From: a virus
Direction: 5' to 3' (one strand)
DNA: 34,137 nt
IMG/VR virus record: IMGVR_UViG_3300031657_000005
Span: 1-34,137 of that record
A program made the translations under genes and the position numbers. The notes under the pieces are model-generated. The model saw nothing but the letters and a program-made list of their open reading frames with translations. It had not been told where the DNA came from and ran no database searches. Shown here piece by piece: positions 15,871 through 24,219 of this stretch. Position 1 is the stretch's first letter. Every line of letters starts with the position of its first letter.

Positions 15871-16497
15871 CATTTGGGCATTAGCACCATTCTTAAGTAG
15901 AAGTTCTACAATATCTTTATGACCATTTTGTGAAGCTAATTGTAAAACCTCATCATTATTAGCATGAATATCGGCACCATTCTTAAGTAAAAGTTCTACA
16001 ACATCTAAACGACCATATCTTGAAGCGTGTCGTAAAGCATAATCATTATGATTATGAACATCAGCTCCATTCTTAAGTAGAAGTTCTACAACATTATAAT
16101 GACCATTTAGTGAAGCCCAACGTAAAGCATAATCATTTTTAGCATGGACATCAGCCCCATTCTTAAGTAAAAGTTCTACAACATCTAAATGACCATTTTT
16201 TGAAGCCCACCGTAAAGCAAAATCATCCAAAGCATGAACATCAGCGTCATTCTTAAGTAAAAGTTCTACAATATCATAATGACCTTTATGTGAAGCCCAT
16301 TGTAAAGGATTATCATTAAGAGTATGAACATTAGCTCCCATTTCTAGGGCTTTCTTTACTCCAGGTAAAAAGCCTTTTTTTGAAGATTGTACAAGTAAAT
16401 TATATGGTTTTAAATCCTCTATTGAGGATAAAATATCTTCATCAGATTTACCCTTTAAAACATCACCTATTGCTTCATATACGAATTTAGCTTTCAT
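15853..16497 (-). CDS. Tagged ankyrin-repeat protein (KGKS type), 3' end probably truncated
   Basis: 214 residues: tag MKAKFVYEAIGDVLKGKSDED, a cap that lacks the usual ENTN part, five clear 30-residue ankyrin units and the start of a sixth. Repeats are close to identical even in DNA (ELLLKNGADVHA units). The usual LLKKYM ending is missing; the sequence runs out as GANAQMLLPIR where it overlaps the 3' end of the converging plus-strand gene, so the end of the gene was probably lost when the two regions were joined. It is last in the long minus-strand run. Confidence 0.85.
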   Translation of the reverse strand: MKAKFVYEAIGDVLKGKSDEDILSSIEDLKPYNLLVQSSKKGFLPGVKKALEMGANVHTLNDNPLQWASHKGHYDIVELLLKNDADVHALDDFALRWASKNGHLDVVELLLKNGADVHAKNDYALRWASLNGHYNVVELLLKNGADVHNHNDYALRHASRYGRLDVVELLLKNGADIHANNDEVLQLASQNGHKDIVELLLKNGANAQMLLPIR

Positions 16498-16526
16498 GTT
16501 TTATTTATTCATATTTTTAAAAAGAA

Positions 16527-19500
16527 TTAACTTGTTGGTAAAGGTGGGAAGATAGGAAAGCCATAGGTTTGAGCTCCTATTCTTGTCCAATCTTTATAAA
16601 GAAATGAAATCCAAGGAAGATTTGTTACTTTAAGATGTTCATATTTTGGAAATGGATCTTTTTTAATAATAGTAGGCATTGCACCCCTTAATGCACTTGT
16701 ATATTTTTTCCAATTTACCACCGTATTATCTAATTTACTATTGTAATTTGTTGACATTAAATCTTTATTTTTAAATTCAAATTTCTCAACTATAGGATCT
16801 AATACTCCATTGTTTATATTATCATTAAGTTCATCTCCAAATTTAATAATTGGTTTAGGATTTTTAATTGTAAATCCAAAATTTGCAGTTTCAGGTTTTG
16901 ATGTAATTGGTAAAGGCGCTAAAAATATATTAATACTATCAATAAGTTTATCAAGTTTTTCAAATTGTTTATCTATTGATTCTTCAGTTTTTTTCATTGA
17001 TTTAATTTTTGTATCTGAATTATCTTCAACTTCTGCCCCTGAATACGCATTATAAACAATTTTATATCTAATTTCTAATTTATATTTTTCGTTTTTTAAA
17101 GTTAATAATTCATTATCATAATTACGTTGAATGGAGTTCCATTCTTTTAATTCTTTCGTATATATAATTCTATTATTCTTTTTGGTTCTATCTCTTCGTG
17201 GTTTTTCTAATTTATGAATACGTCTTTCTTTGGTTTTTGAATCAATTTTTTCATTTGTAATTATAATTTCTTTTTTTGTTTTTGTCATATATTCTTTTAA
17301 GGTAGATTGACGATACGTTTTAAATTTATTTGTAAGAGATTTTTTTAAATTTCGTACTTGTTTTTTAATTAAAGAAGCGGGATCAGCAAGAGGAACATGA
17401 TAGTTAGTAGAGAAATTTGTAAATAACACCCACGGAAATGGATAAATTCCTGTAATAGTTATTCCAATAACAATAAAACCCCAATTAAGTTGAAATGCTT
17501 TAATAGGAATGTAAACCACTGGAAATGGAATAGGGCCGAAAGGAGGCGGAAAACCCGTACTCCATCCCAATGGAAAATTAGTTATTCCAATTAATGTTGT
17601 AATAGCACAATATTTTAACCAATATTTTAACTGTCCATATTCTGATTCAGAAAAAGGAGAACTATATTCATCACCATCTGTATCTGGAATTGGACATTCT
17701 CGTTCCTTTCCAAGTCCATAATAACGATATTGTTCATCATCAATAGTAACTATTGAATATGTTGTAAGAGTATATTCTAATTCATCTAATTTCTTATAAA
17801 TTTCTTTTAATTCTCCTGGAATATTTTCGTAACGTTTCCATAATTGATTAAAATAATTCTCTATAAAATTGGCTTCTTTTATTACAATTTCATATCTATC
17901 AAATGTAGATACATAATTACTTTCTATTTTTTGAAGAATTTGTAAAACAAAATCAAAAATAAACATTATTTTATTAATAATTTTTTCCTTTTCGTATTCT
18001 GTAAATGATTCATTGTCTTTTCCTAATGATGAAATAAAACCTTTAACACTTTTTAATTTTTTATTACTATTATAACGATTTAACATTTCTATAAAAAAGT
18101 TTGGAGTATCTTCAAAAAATGTTCCTTCTGATAATTCATTACAAAGACTATTTACTCTTTCGGATAATTTCTCTTGATTCCATTCATCAATAAAAAATCT
18201 TTCAATAAGAATTTTATTTAATTCATCTCTGAATGGAACAACAATTTCATTTTGATCCCATAAATTAAAAACATCAGTGTAAAGATCAAAGAAATAATCA
18301 ATTGCAGCAAATTCTTCTTCTTTTGGGAGTGTCATTTGCGCTTGTGATTTACCTTCTGATGTTATGTTTCTTAATTCTTTGTAATAAACTTTATCTTGTA
18401 TGTCAATTTCTTCTTTTATCAATCCCAATTCTTCGTTTTCAGCTTTTTGTTTGACATTATCTTTGCCAGCTATATTTGAAATTGTTTTTTCGTAATTTTC
18501 TTTTCTTTCATCTGCATTTTTCTGAACGACTTCAAATCTTTCCCATACACCACCCGTAAAATATCGTATATTTCCGAATTCCGCTGCACTTATTGAAGCA
18601 TCGATTAAAGGGGATTCTCTAAGCATTATAGGATACCATGAATTTACATAGAAATCTTTGATAAAATATTTAGTATCATTTAATTCTTTATAAAGGTCTT
18701 GAGATTCTTTAATTAATTCTTCTAGGATCATACTCCCAGAATCACTTATATCACTTATAATAATCTTATTACTTTCAATATTATGTACTATTCCATTTAT
18801 AGGCGAGTGTACCCTGACATCCCCAAGTGTCCCCAGAGTCGTCTGAGTATTCACTACTTGTTTTTTAGAAACCAATATGTTAAAATTTAATAAAGATGTA
18901 TTTTCAAAGATAGCTTTTGTTGCTATATCATAAAAATTTCCTTCATCAACGAAGGTTGTAGTCATTGGAGATCCTTGAACGACCTCGCAAGAATTTAAAT
19001 TTTCATTTGAAATTTTAAATGGTTCATGAGGAACCATAGGTTCTTCTTCAATTGGGCATATAACAACATTGCTTTCATCATATGGTTTAAAATCTGGATG
19101 AGAATCTTCGTTACTTATAGGATTTTCAATATTTTCACATGTTATTGAACTTGCTATTGAAGAAAAACCCCTAAATGATTCTTCTTGTAATTGTTTTCGA
19201 TTAGTTAAATATACAAATGTCGCCATTAAGGATGCAACAATAATTGAATCTAAAGATTTTAACATATTAATAAATTCACTAATTTCTCCTTTTACCTCTC
19301 CTGAAACTTTTTTAAGGATTTTAGCTATTGTTCTAATAAGTCTTTGTAAATATTTTCCTCTATATTTTGATGGGTAATCATTTTGTGTAAGAAATTCTTT
19401 GATTTTAAGAATAAGAATATAAATAAGAAATAGCCAAGGAAGAATTCCGATTATTTTACTAAGTAATCTTTCAAGATTTCCTATTTTAGAATTATTTACT

Positions 19501-19955
19501 TTTTCATCAAAATCACTTTCTTTTTTTGCAATTTTTATAAAGTCATTTCCGCTTAATTCCTTATTTCCAAGAGCTTTTTTTAATCTTTTAGTTTGATCTA
19601 CGTAATATTCAGGATCAGAACACGCAAGAGTAATATCTGAAGCAATAGATTCATCTAAATCTCTTCCTACATAATCCAAAACATTTTGTAAATCTCTGTT
19701 ATTTTTTACATAATTTTTTATATCATTATCTGAGAGGTTATCTATGTCAACAGAACTATCTATGATGGAAGAATTTTTAGATTTTTTTTTGAGAAGTTCC
19801 TTAAGCCGTGAAAGTAGAGGATTTAAAATAGCAAGCGAGGCAATTTGTAAAACAACTAAAGCTTTTGGCTTACTGAAAAAATCTAAATTTTTTTTAGTTG
19901 ATTTATTAAAAAATTTTAATAAGAATTTTTTTATTATATTTGATACTAAGCTCAT
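16527..19955 (-). CDS. Large membrane-associated, coiled-coil virion protein, unknown family
   Basis: 1142 residues. The N-terminus is basic and amphipathic, with membrane helices at about 169-187 (ILPWLFLIYILILKIKEF) and 236-250 (SIIVASLMATFVYL). A short beta stretch VHSPINGIVHNIESNKIII (382-400) resembles a lipoyl/M23-like hairpin, too short to assign. Long charged helices follow (about 470-730), then a second strongly hydrophobic Pro/Gly/Phe-rich region (about 772-855), then a Lys-rich coiled coil and a Pro-rich C-terminus. The gene sits downstream of the gp5-like spike gene and a GNAT-tag gene. It could be a tape-measure or pore-forming ejection protein; neither is proven. Confidence 0.68.
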   Translation of the reverse strand: MSLVSNIIKKFLLKFFNKSTKKNLDFFSKPKALVVLQIASLAILNPLLSRLKELLKKKSKNSSIIDSSVDIDNLSDNDIKNYVKNNRDLQNVLDYVGRDLDESIASDITLACSDPEYYVDQTKRLKKALGNKELSGNDFIKIAKKESDFDEKVNNSKIGNLERLLSKIIGILPWLFLIYILILKIKEFLTQNDYPSKYRGKYLQRLIRTIAKILKKVSGEVKGEISEFINMLKSLDSIIVASLMATFVYLTNRKQLQEESFRGFSSIASSITCENIENPISNEDSHPDFKPYDESNVVICPIEEEPMVPHEPFKISNENLNSCEVVQGSPMTTTFVDEGNFYDIATKAIFENTSLLNFNILVSKKQVVNTQTTLGTLGDVRVHSPINGIVHNIESNKIIISDISDSGSMILEELIKESQDLYKELNDTKYFIKDFYVNSWYPIMLRESPLIDASISAAEFGNIRYFTGGVWERFEVVQKNADERKENYEKTISNIAGKDNVKQKAENEELGLIKEEIDIQDKVYYKELRNITSEGKSQAQMTLPKEEEFAAIDYFFDLYTDVFNLWDQNEIVVPFRDELNKILIERFFIDEWNQEKLSERVNSLCNELSEGTFFEDTPNFFIEMLNRYNSNKKLKSVKGFISSLGKDNESFTEYEKEKIINKIMFIFDFVLQILQKIESNYVSTFDRYEIVIKEANFIENYFNQLWKRYENIPGELKEIYKKLDELEYTLTTYSIVTIDDEQYRYYGLGKERECPIPDTDGDEYSSPFSESEYGQLKYWLKYCAITTLIGITNFPLGWSTGFPPPFGPIPFPVVYIPIKAFQLNWGFIVIGITITGIYPFPWVLFTNFSTNYHVPLADPASLIKKQVRNLKKSLTNKFKTYRQSTLKEYMTKTKKEIIITNEKIDSKTKERRIHKLEKPRRDRTKKNNRIIYTKELKEWNSIQRNYDNELLTLKNEKYKLEIRYKIVYNAYSGAEVEDNSDTKIKSMKKTEESIDKQFEKLDKLIDSINIFLAPLPITSKPETANFGFTIKNPKPIIKFGDELNDNINNGVLDPIVEKFEFKNKDLMSTNYNSKLDNTVVNWKKYTSALRGAMPTIIKKDPFPKYEHLKVTNLPWISFLYKDWTRIGAQTYGFPIFPPLPTS

Positions 19956-20743
19956 TATTTAATAACTTCTTTATTAACTCCAAAAAAAGTACTTAGAAAA
20001 TTTTCAGGTAAAATAAATAATCCAAATCCGTTTTTATCACCAACATATGCATAATCAGATCCTTTATAAACATAATTAAAAATATGTGAATTATCATCAT
20101 GATAAATTTTACTTTGTAATTCATTTAATTTATATAGAAAACTTAATAATCCTTTTCCTTGTGTACCAATTCTTGTTTGGACTGCTTTTAAATTACCATT
20201 TAATTTTTTTGATATATCTAAGATTATTTTTGTTGCTTTTTTTGTAAAATCAATAGATTTCCATTTTTCATCATCAAAAACGTTAATAATTGAATTTCCA
20301 AACCATTTTTCCTTTAAAAAAGAAAAATCTTCAAAATATTTTTCCAAAGAAGGGAGCCCATTTAAATCTTGTTTTAAATCTTTATATTTATAAAGTGATT
20401 TTAATATTGATATTATTTCTTCTTCGGATTTAGGTTTGAAAAAATCATTTAAAGATTCACTAACAAATTTAGGTTTAAATAATTTACCTGAATCTGTTTT
20501 CATTGATTCTTTATATTCATATTCCAAATTTTCTTGTTGAATATATTTCATTAATAGTGATCCAAATCCTTGTCTTCTAAATTTGGGTTTTATTTGAATA
20601 TCACTTACAGTTAATTCATCATTATATAACACATAATCAACATATCCAACGTCCTCATTATCAACATAAATGATTGCTTGCATATTTACTTGATTTGAAT
20701 ATGCATCAGTTGAATGATTACTATATGTTATTTCTTTTTTCAT
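19955..20743 (-). CDS. GNAT-like acetyltransferase domain fused to a tagged module
   Basis: 262 residues. Residues 1-75 look like a compact GNAT fold: strand pairs (MQAIIYVDNEDVGYVDYVLY), then VSDIQIKPKFRRQGFGSLLMKYI, in which R-R-Q-G-F-G-S matches the acetyl-CoA-binding Q/R-x-x-G-x-G/A loop (56-61). A degenerate tag-like YKESMKTDSGKLFKPKF (78-94) is followed by a canonical tag VSESLNDFFKPKSEEEI and a helical domain of about 150 residues of unknown function. Here the tag is internal, with the enzyme in front. The start overlaps the gp5-like stop by one base and the end overlaps the next gene by one base. Confidence 0.75.
   Translation of the reverse strand: MKKEITYSNHSTDAYSNQVNMQAIIYVDNEDVGYVDYVLYNDELTVSDIQIKPKFRRQGFGSLLMKYIQQENLEYEYKESMKTDSGKLFKPKFVSESLNDFFKPKSEEEIISILKSLYKYKDLKQDLNGLPSLEKYFEDFSFLKEKWFGNSIINVFDDEKWKSIDFTKKATKIILDISKKLNGNLKAVQTRIGTQGKGLLSFLYKLNELQSKIYHDDNSHIFNYVYKGSDYAYVGDKNGFGLFILPENFLSTFFGVNKEVIK
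20414..20464 (-). other. Internal KPKS tag in the GNAT fusion
   Basis: Encodes VSESLNDFFKPKSEEEI, with V-S-E|S at the presumed cleavage site. It separates the GNAT-like domain from the C-terminal domain. Confidence 0.72.
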
Positions 20744-21513
20744 TAAGTTGATATAAGGACATTTTTTGATGTAGCAGCTTGCTTTGCTTGTTCCACTATT
20801 CCGACATTTATTCCAGGAGTTGCGGGCATTTTACTATCAATTGATGTAGCTAAGGTTGATAATAATGATATAATTGTTTCTCCTAGTATAGCATGGCTAT
20901 ATGGTCCTGGCCCGATTTTTGTTGTATCATTTCCAGCTACTCTTACTTCATCGGCAACAACTTCAACTTTTGCAGCAGCAGAAATATTTATTTCATTTTT
21001 TGTTACTATATTACATTTATCTCCTTCTAATTGAATAAGTGAATCCTGGTTTGCATGTTGAATTGTAATCATTGAATCAGGAGCAATTTGTATAAATGAT
21101 TCTCTATAATAAATTTCAAATCCTCTATTCCTTTGATAAATTACATTTAATCCCTCATCAGGGTCGTAAAGAATCACATGTGTTCCTTCATAATCTTCTT
21201 TTATTTCTTCAATTAATTCTGTATCAATATTTTGAATAGTTGTATATTCAGGAGCATAAATATCTCCATTGTTAAATTGTATACGAACAATTTGACCTAT
21301 TTTTGGAACTGATAAAGAACCTGCCCCATCCCCAGCAAATATAACAGAATTAATAGGTACAGCCCATGGAAGTTCTTTGGAATCAATACTATCCATTAAA
21401 CGAAATACTCTTATTTGACACCTACCAGAAAATAATGGATCGTTATTATTTGTGATTGTAGCAATCCAATCATTATCTTTCATATCTTTTGTTAAAAAAT
21501 CTGGTACTTTCAT
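20743..21513 (-). CDS. Baseplate spike protein, gp5-like OB-fold without lysozyme domain
   Basis: 256 residues. The N-terminal OB-fold (about 15-105) has the gp5/VgrG pattern: WIATITNNNDPLFSGRCQIR, an ELPWAVPI segment and PKIGQIVRIQFNNGDIYAPEY. Short regular beta repeats follow (MITIQHANQDSLIQLEGD, EINISAAAKVEVVADEVRVAG), which could form a small trimeric beta-helix, then AILGETIISLLSTLATSID. Unlike T4 gp5 (575 residues) there is no lysozyme insertion. The family forms the membrane-piercing tip on the hub. The ankyrin gene upstream ends exactly where this one starts. Confidence 0.82.
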   Translation of the reverse strand: MKVPDFLTKDMKDNDWIATITNNNDPLFSGRCQIRVFRLMDSIDSKELPWAVPINSVIFAGDGAGSLSVPKIGQIVRIQFNNGDIYAPEYTTIQNIDTELIEEIKEDYEGTHVILYDPDEGLNVIYQRNRGFEIYYRESFIQIAPDSMITIQHANQDSLIQLEGDKCNIVTKNEINISAAAKVEVVADEVRVAGNDTTKIGPGPYSHAILGETIISLLSTLATSIDSKMPATPGINVGIVEQAKQAATSKNVLIST

Positions 21514-21857
21514 TAGATATATTTTTTTAAAAGTTTTACAACATTTATATGACCATTTTCTGAAGCATATCGTAAAGCATAATCATTTTGAGCATGAACG
21601 TTAGCTCCATTCTTAAGTAAAAGTTCTACAATATCAATATAACCATAATTTGAAGCATATAGTAAAACCCAGTCATTATTAGCATGAACATTAGCTCCCA
21701 TTTCTAAGGCTTTTTTTACTCCAGGTAAAAAATCTTTTCTTAAAGATTGTTCAAGCAAATCATCTGGATCTATATTTTCCATAGAAGATATAATATCTTC
21801 TTCAGATTTACCCTTTAAAATATCACCTATTCCTTCATATATGAATTTAGCTCTCAT
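21513..21857 (-). CDS. Short tagged ankyrin-repeat protein (KGKS type)
   Basis: 114 residues: tag MRAKFIYEGIGDILKGKSEED with I-Y-E|G, a shortened cap and three 30-residue ankyrin units, ending VVKLLKKYI. It lies between the tube/baseplate candidate and the gp5-like gene, overlapping the latter by one base. It is one of the smallest complete members of the family here. Confidence 0.84.
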   Translation of the reverse strand: MRAKFIYEGIGDILKGKSEEDIISSMENIDPDDLLEQSLRKDFLPGVKKALEMGANVHANNDWVLLYASNYGYIDIVELLLKNGANVHAQNDYALRYASENGHINVVKLLKKYI

Positions 21858-21860
21858 CTT

Positions 21861-23687
21861 TTATTTTTTTACTTTACTAGGAGCGGCCTCAAATATTTTC
21901 CCTGTTTTAATAAATTTTGGTTTACCATCTAAATCGGTTGCTAATGATCTATCATTATTAGTAGATAAAGCTATATTTTTTTTATATTCATCTTTCCCCC
22001 TAATTTCAACAGGTTCATTTATTTCATTTGGTCCTATAAGATCTGTTGCTAAAGATAAATCTTTAATTTTATTCCAAGTTCCTCTGTCTCCTAAAGCTAA
22101 ATTAGCAGCTTTTATCAATTCGAGTTCCTCGCCATCCGTTGCCTCGGATTGGGTTACTCCAATTAAAAATTCTTTGAATGTGTTACTAATTTTTTCATCT
22201 AATTGTGATGATGGAGGTTCTGTTCCGCTAACAGATTCATTGATAGCTCTTCTTATTAATGCTAATACAGAAATGAAATTTTTTGATTCTATAGCAGCGA
22301 TAGCATCATTAAATGAAAATCCTAATCCAGGAATTTTAGTCATTTTTGCCTTATCAACCTTTTCTGCTATGAAATTAATTCCAAATGCCTTTCCAAAAGT
22401 TAATGCATTTTTAACCCATGTTGCTGGATTAGTTGAATTTATTTTTTCAGCATCAAGAGCGGCATTTGGACCTACATTTTTAAAATTATCTATATTTCCT
22501 GATTCAATAAACGGTACTCCTCCAGCTTTATGTAGATTTTTTTGAGAAATAGTATCTTGAGCTATTTGATCCATATTTTTATATCTTGCATCTCCTTGTT
22601 TTGTTGTTACATAAACTCCATCTCCTCCTATACTTGTAAGATATCCATATTTATTTTTTGTATTTCCTTTTTCTTTAGATCTATCTCTTCCATTAATTTT
22701 ATAATCATTAAAAATATAATGACTAAATAATGGATATGTTTGAATTTCATTTACATTTCCAACTTTAACTTGAAAACTAACAGTTGCTTCAGTAGGATCA
22801 TCATAAACAGATAAAGTATTTTTATAATCTAAATTATAATTATTTTCAATATCAAATTCACACATTTGGCATTCAATTACATGTGTTGGTAAAATCCCAT
22901 TTAAAACTTGTAAATAAATTGGTTCTATTTCTCCTGAGGTTACTTTTCCTATTCCAAGAGCTCTTTTTATTTGTTCGAATCCAAGTTCTTTTTTAAGTCT
23001 ATCAAATACTTTAGTTTTACCTAAATTATAAATATTTTGTTGTTGTGATTGTGTTGGTTCATCAGCTATTTCTGATAAAGATGAACGATGAAATGTTCTA
23101 AATTCTGTAATATAAATTTTAATTGAAAAATATCTCATCATATCAGGTAAAATCCATCTTTGATAAACATCGTCCCATGCAATTTTTCTATAAAGATTAA
23201 GTAAGTAAGAAACTCTTTGATCAATACCTTCAGCCATATTGAAAGTTAAACGAAAATCACTTGCTACTCTTCTTCCGCTTTCAGGAGTAGCTTTTAATAA
23301 GTCACCAACACCTTCAACAGATCTAAAATAATATTGAAAATTCTTTTGTAAATCACTCCACATAAGTTGAAATTCCTTTAACATTTCAGCTCTTGAAAAT
23401 TCATTTCCATCTCTCAAATAATCAATAGTTGAATAATAATCTCTATTAAATTCAATACTATTATTTGCTCTATTTTGTGTCGCATCCATTTGTATTGGAT
23501 TAAATAATGGATGTGGCATTTTATCATAGTTAGTATTAAGTAATGTTACACCACTCCATGATGCAAAATCTTCTCCAAAGATAACTCTAAATGTTAAATA
23601 AGTAGGTTCATCATATCTTTTAGTTAATAGATTACCTTCTACTGCTCGTTTAACATCTCTAAATAATTTATATTCATTACTAGGCAT
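21861..23687 (-). CDS. Tail tube/baseplate junction protein candidate (gp48/gp54-like)
   Basis: 608 residues, untagged. The middle has a conserved-looking stretch (WDDVYQRWILPDMMRYFSIK, IYITEFRTFHR) and a later one (VIECQMCEFDIE, ATVSFQVKVG) that resemble the tube-like fold of proteins joining tube and baseplate in T4-like phages. The C-terminal third is helical and polar. The gene stands between the gp27-like and gp5-like genes, which supports a hub or tube-initiator role. Confidence in the exact T4 counterpart is low; it could also be a hub protein. Confidence 0.6.
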   Translation of the reverse strand: MPSNEYKLFRDVKRAVEGNLLTKRYDEPTYLTFRVIFGEDFASWSGVTLLNTNYDKMPHPLFNPIQMDATQNRANNSIEFNRDYYSTIDYLRDGNEFSRAEMLKEFQLMWSDLQKNFQYYFRSVEGVGDLLKATPESGRRVASDFRLTFNMAEGIDQRVSYLLNLYRKIAWDDVYQRWILPDMMRYFSIKIYITEFRTFHRSSLSEIADEPTQSQQQNIYNLGKTKVFDRLKKELGFEQIKRALGIGKVTSGEIEPIYLQVLNGILPTHVIECQMCEFDIENNYNLDYKNTLSVYDDPTEATVSFQVKVGNVNEIQTYPLFSHYIFNDYKINGRDRSKEKGNTKNKYGYLTSIGGDGVYVTTKQGDARYKNMDQIAQDTISQKNLHKAGGVPFIESGNIDNFKNVGPNAALDAEKINSTNPATWVKNALTFGKAFGINFIAEKVDKAKMTKIPGLGFSFNDAIAAIESKNFISVLALIRRAINESVSGTEPPSSQLDEKISNTFKEFLIGVTQSEATDGEELELIKAANLALGDRGTWNKIKDLSLATDLIGPNEINEPVEIRGKDEYKKNIALSTNNDRSLATDLDGKPKFIKTGKIFEAAPSKVKK

Positions 23688-23688
23688 A

Positions 23689-24219
23689 TTACATATATTT
23701 TTTTAATAAGTCTACAACATTTAAATGACTTTTTTCTAAAGCTGATCGTAAAGCAAAATCATTATAAGCATGAACATCAGCACCATTATTAAGTAAAAAT
23801 TCTACAACATCTAAATGACCATTTCCTGAAGCCCATTGTAAAGCTAAATCATCTTTAGCATGAACATCAGCACCATTCTTAAGTAAAAGTTCTACAGTAT
23901 CTAAATGACCATTATGTGAAGCCCATTGTAAAGCTGAATCATTATTAGCATGAACATCAGCACCATTCTTAAGTAAAAGTTCTACAACATCTAAATGACC
24001 ATTTTTTGAAGCCCGCCGTAAAACATAATCATCAACAACATGAACATCAGCACCCATTTCTAATGCTTTCTTTACACCAAGTAAAAAATCTTTTCTTGAA
24101 GATATAACAAGTAAATTATCTGGTTTTAAATTAGTATTTTTCAATGAAGATAAAATATCTTCTTCAGATTTTCCCTTTAGAACATCACCCATTACTTCAT
24201 ATATGAATTTAGCTTTCAT
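23689..24219 (-). CDS. Tagged ankyrin-repeat protein (KGKS type)
   Basis: 176 residues: tag MKAKFIYEVMGDVLKGKSEED (I-Y-E|V), cap with NTNLKPDNLLVISSRKDF, then five 30-residue ankyrin units and the standard end NVVDLLKKYM. Successive repeats are nearly identical in DNA, including the ttcttaagtaaaagttctac stretch seen in other family members. The ATG directly follows the stop of the gp27-like gene (TAAATG), a junction also seen at other ankyrin genes, which suggests coupled translation. Confidence 0.87.
   Translation of the reverse strand: MKAKFIYEVMGDVLKGKSEEDILSSLKNTNLKPDNLLVISSRKDFLLGVKKALEMGADVHVVDDYVLRRASKNGHLDVVELLLKNGADVHANNDSALQWASHNGHLDTVELLLKNGADVHAKDDLALQWASGNGHLDVVEFLLNNGADVHAYNDFALRSALEKSHLNVVDLLKKYM

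Noticed and set aside
15900-16330. Regular DNA repeats resembling a CRISPR array
   Set aside because: The period is 90 bases, the units are coding and encode ankyrin repeats, and no short repeat/spacer pattern exists.
21841-22545. 234-codon open frame on the plus strand
   Set aside because: It lies fully antisense to the 608-residue structural gene and its Ser/Leu/Phe-rich composition is typical of a shadow frame in AT-rich DNA.
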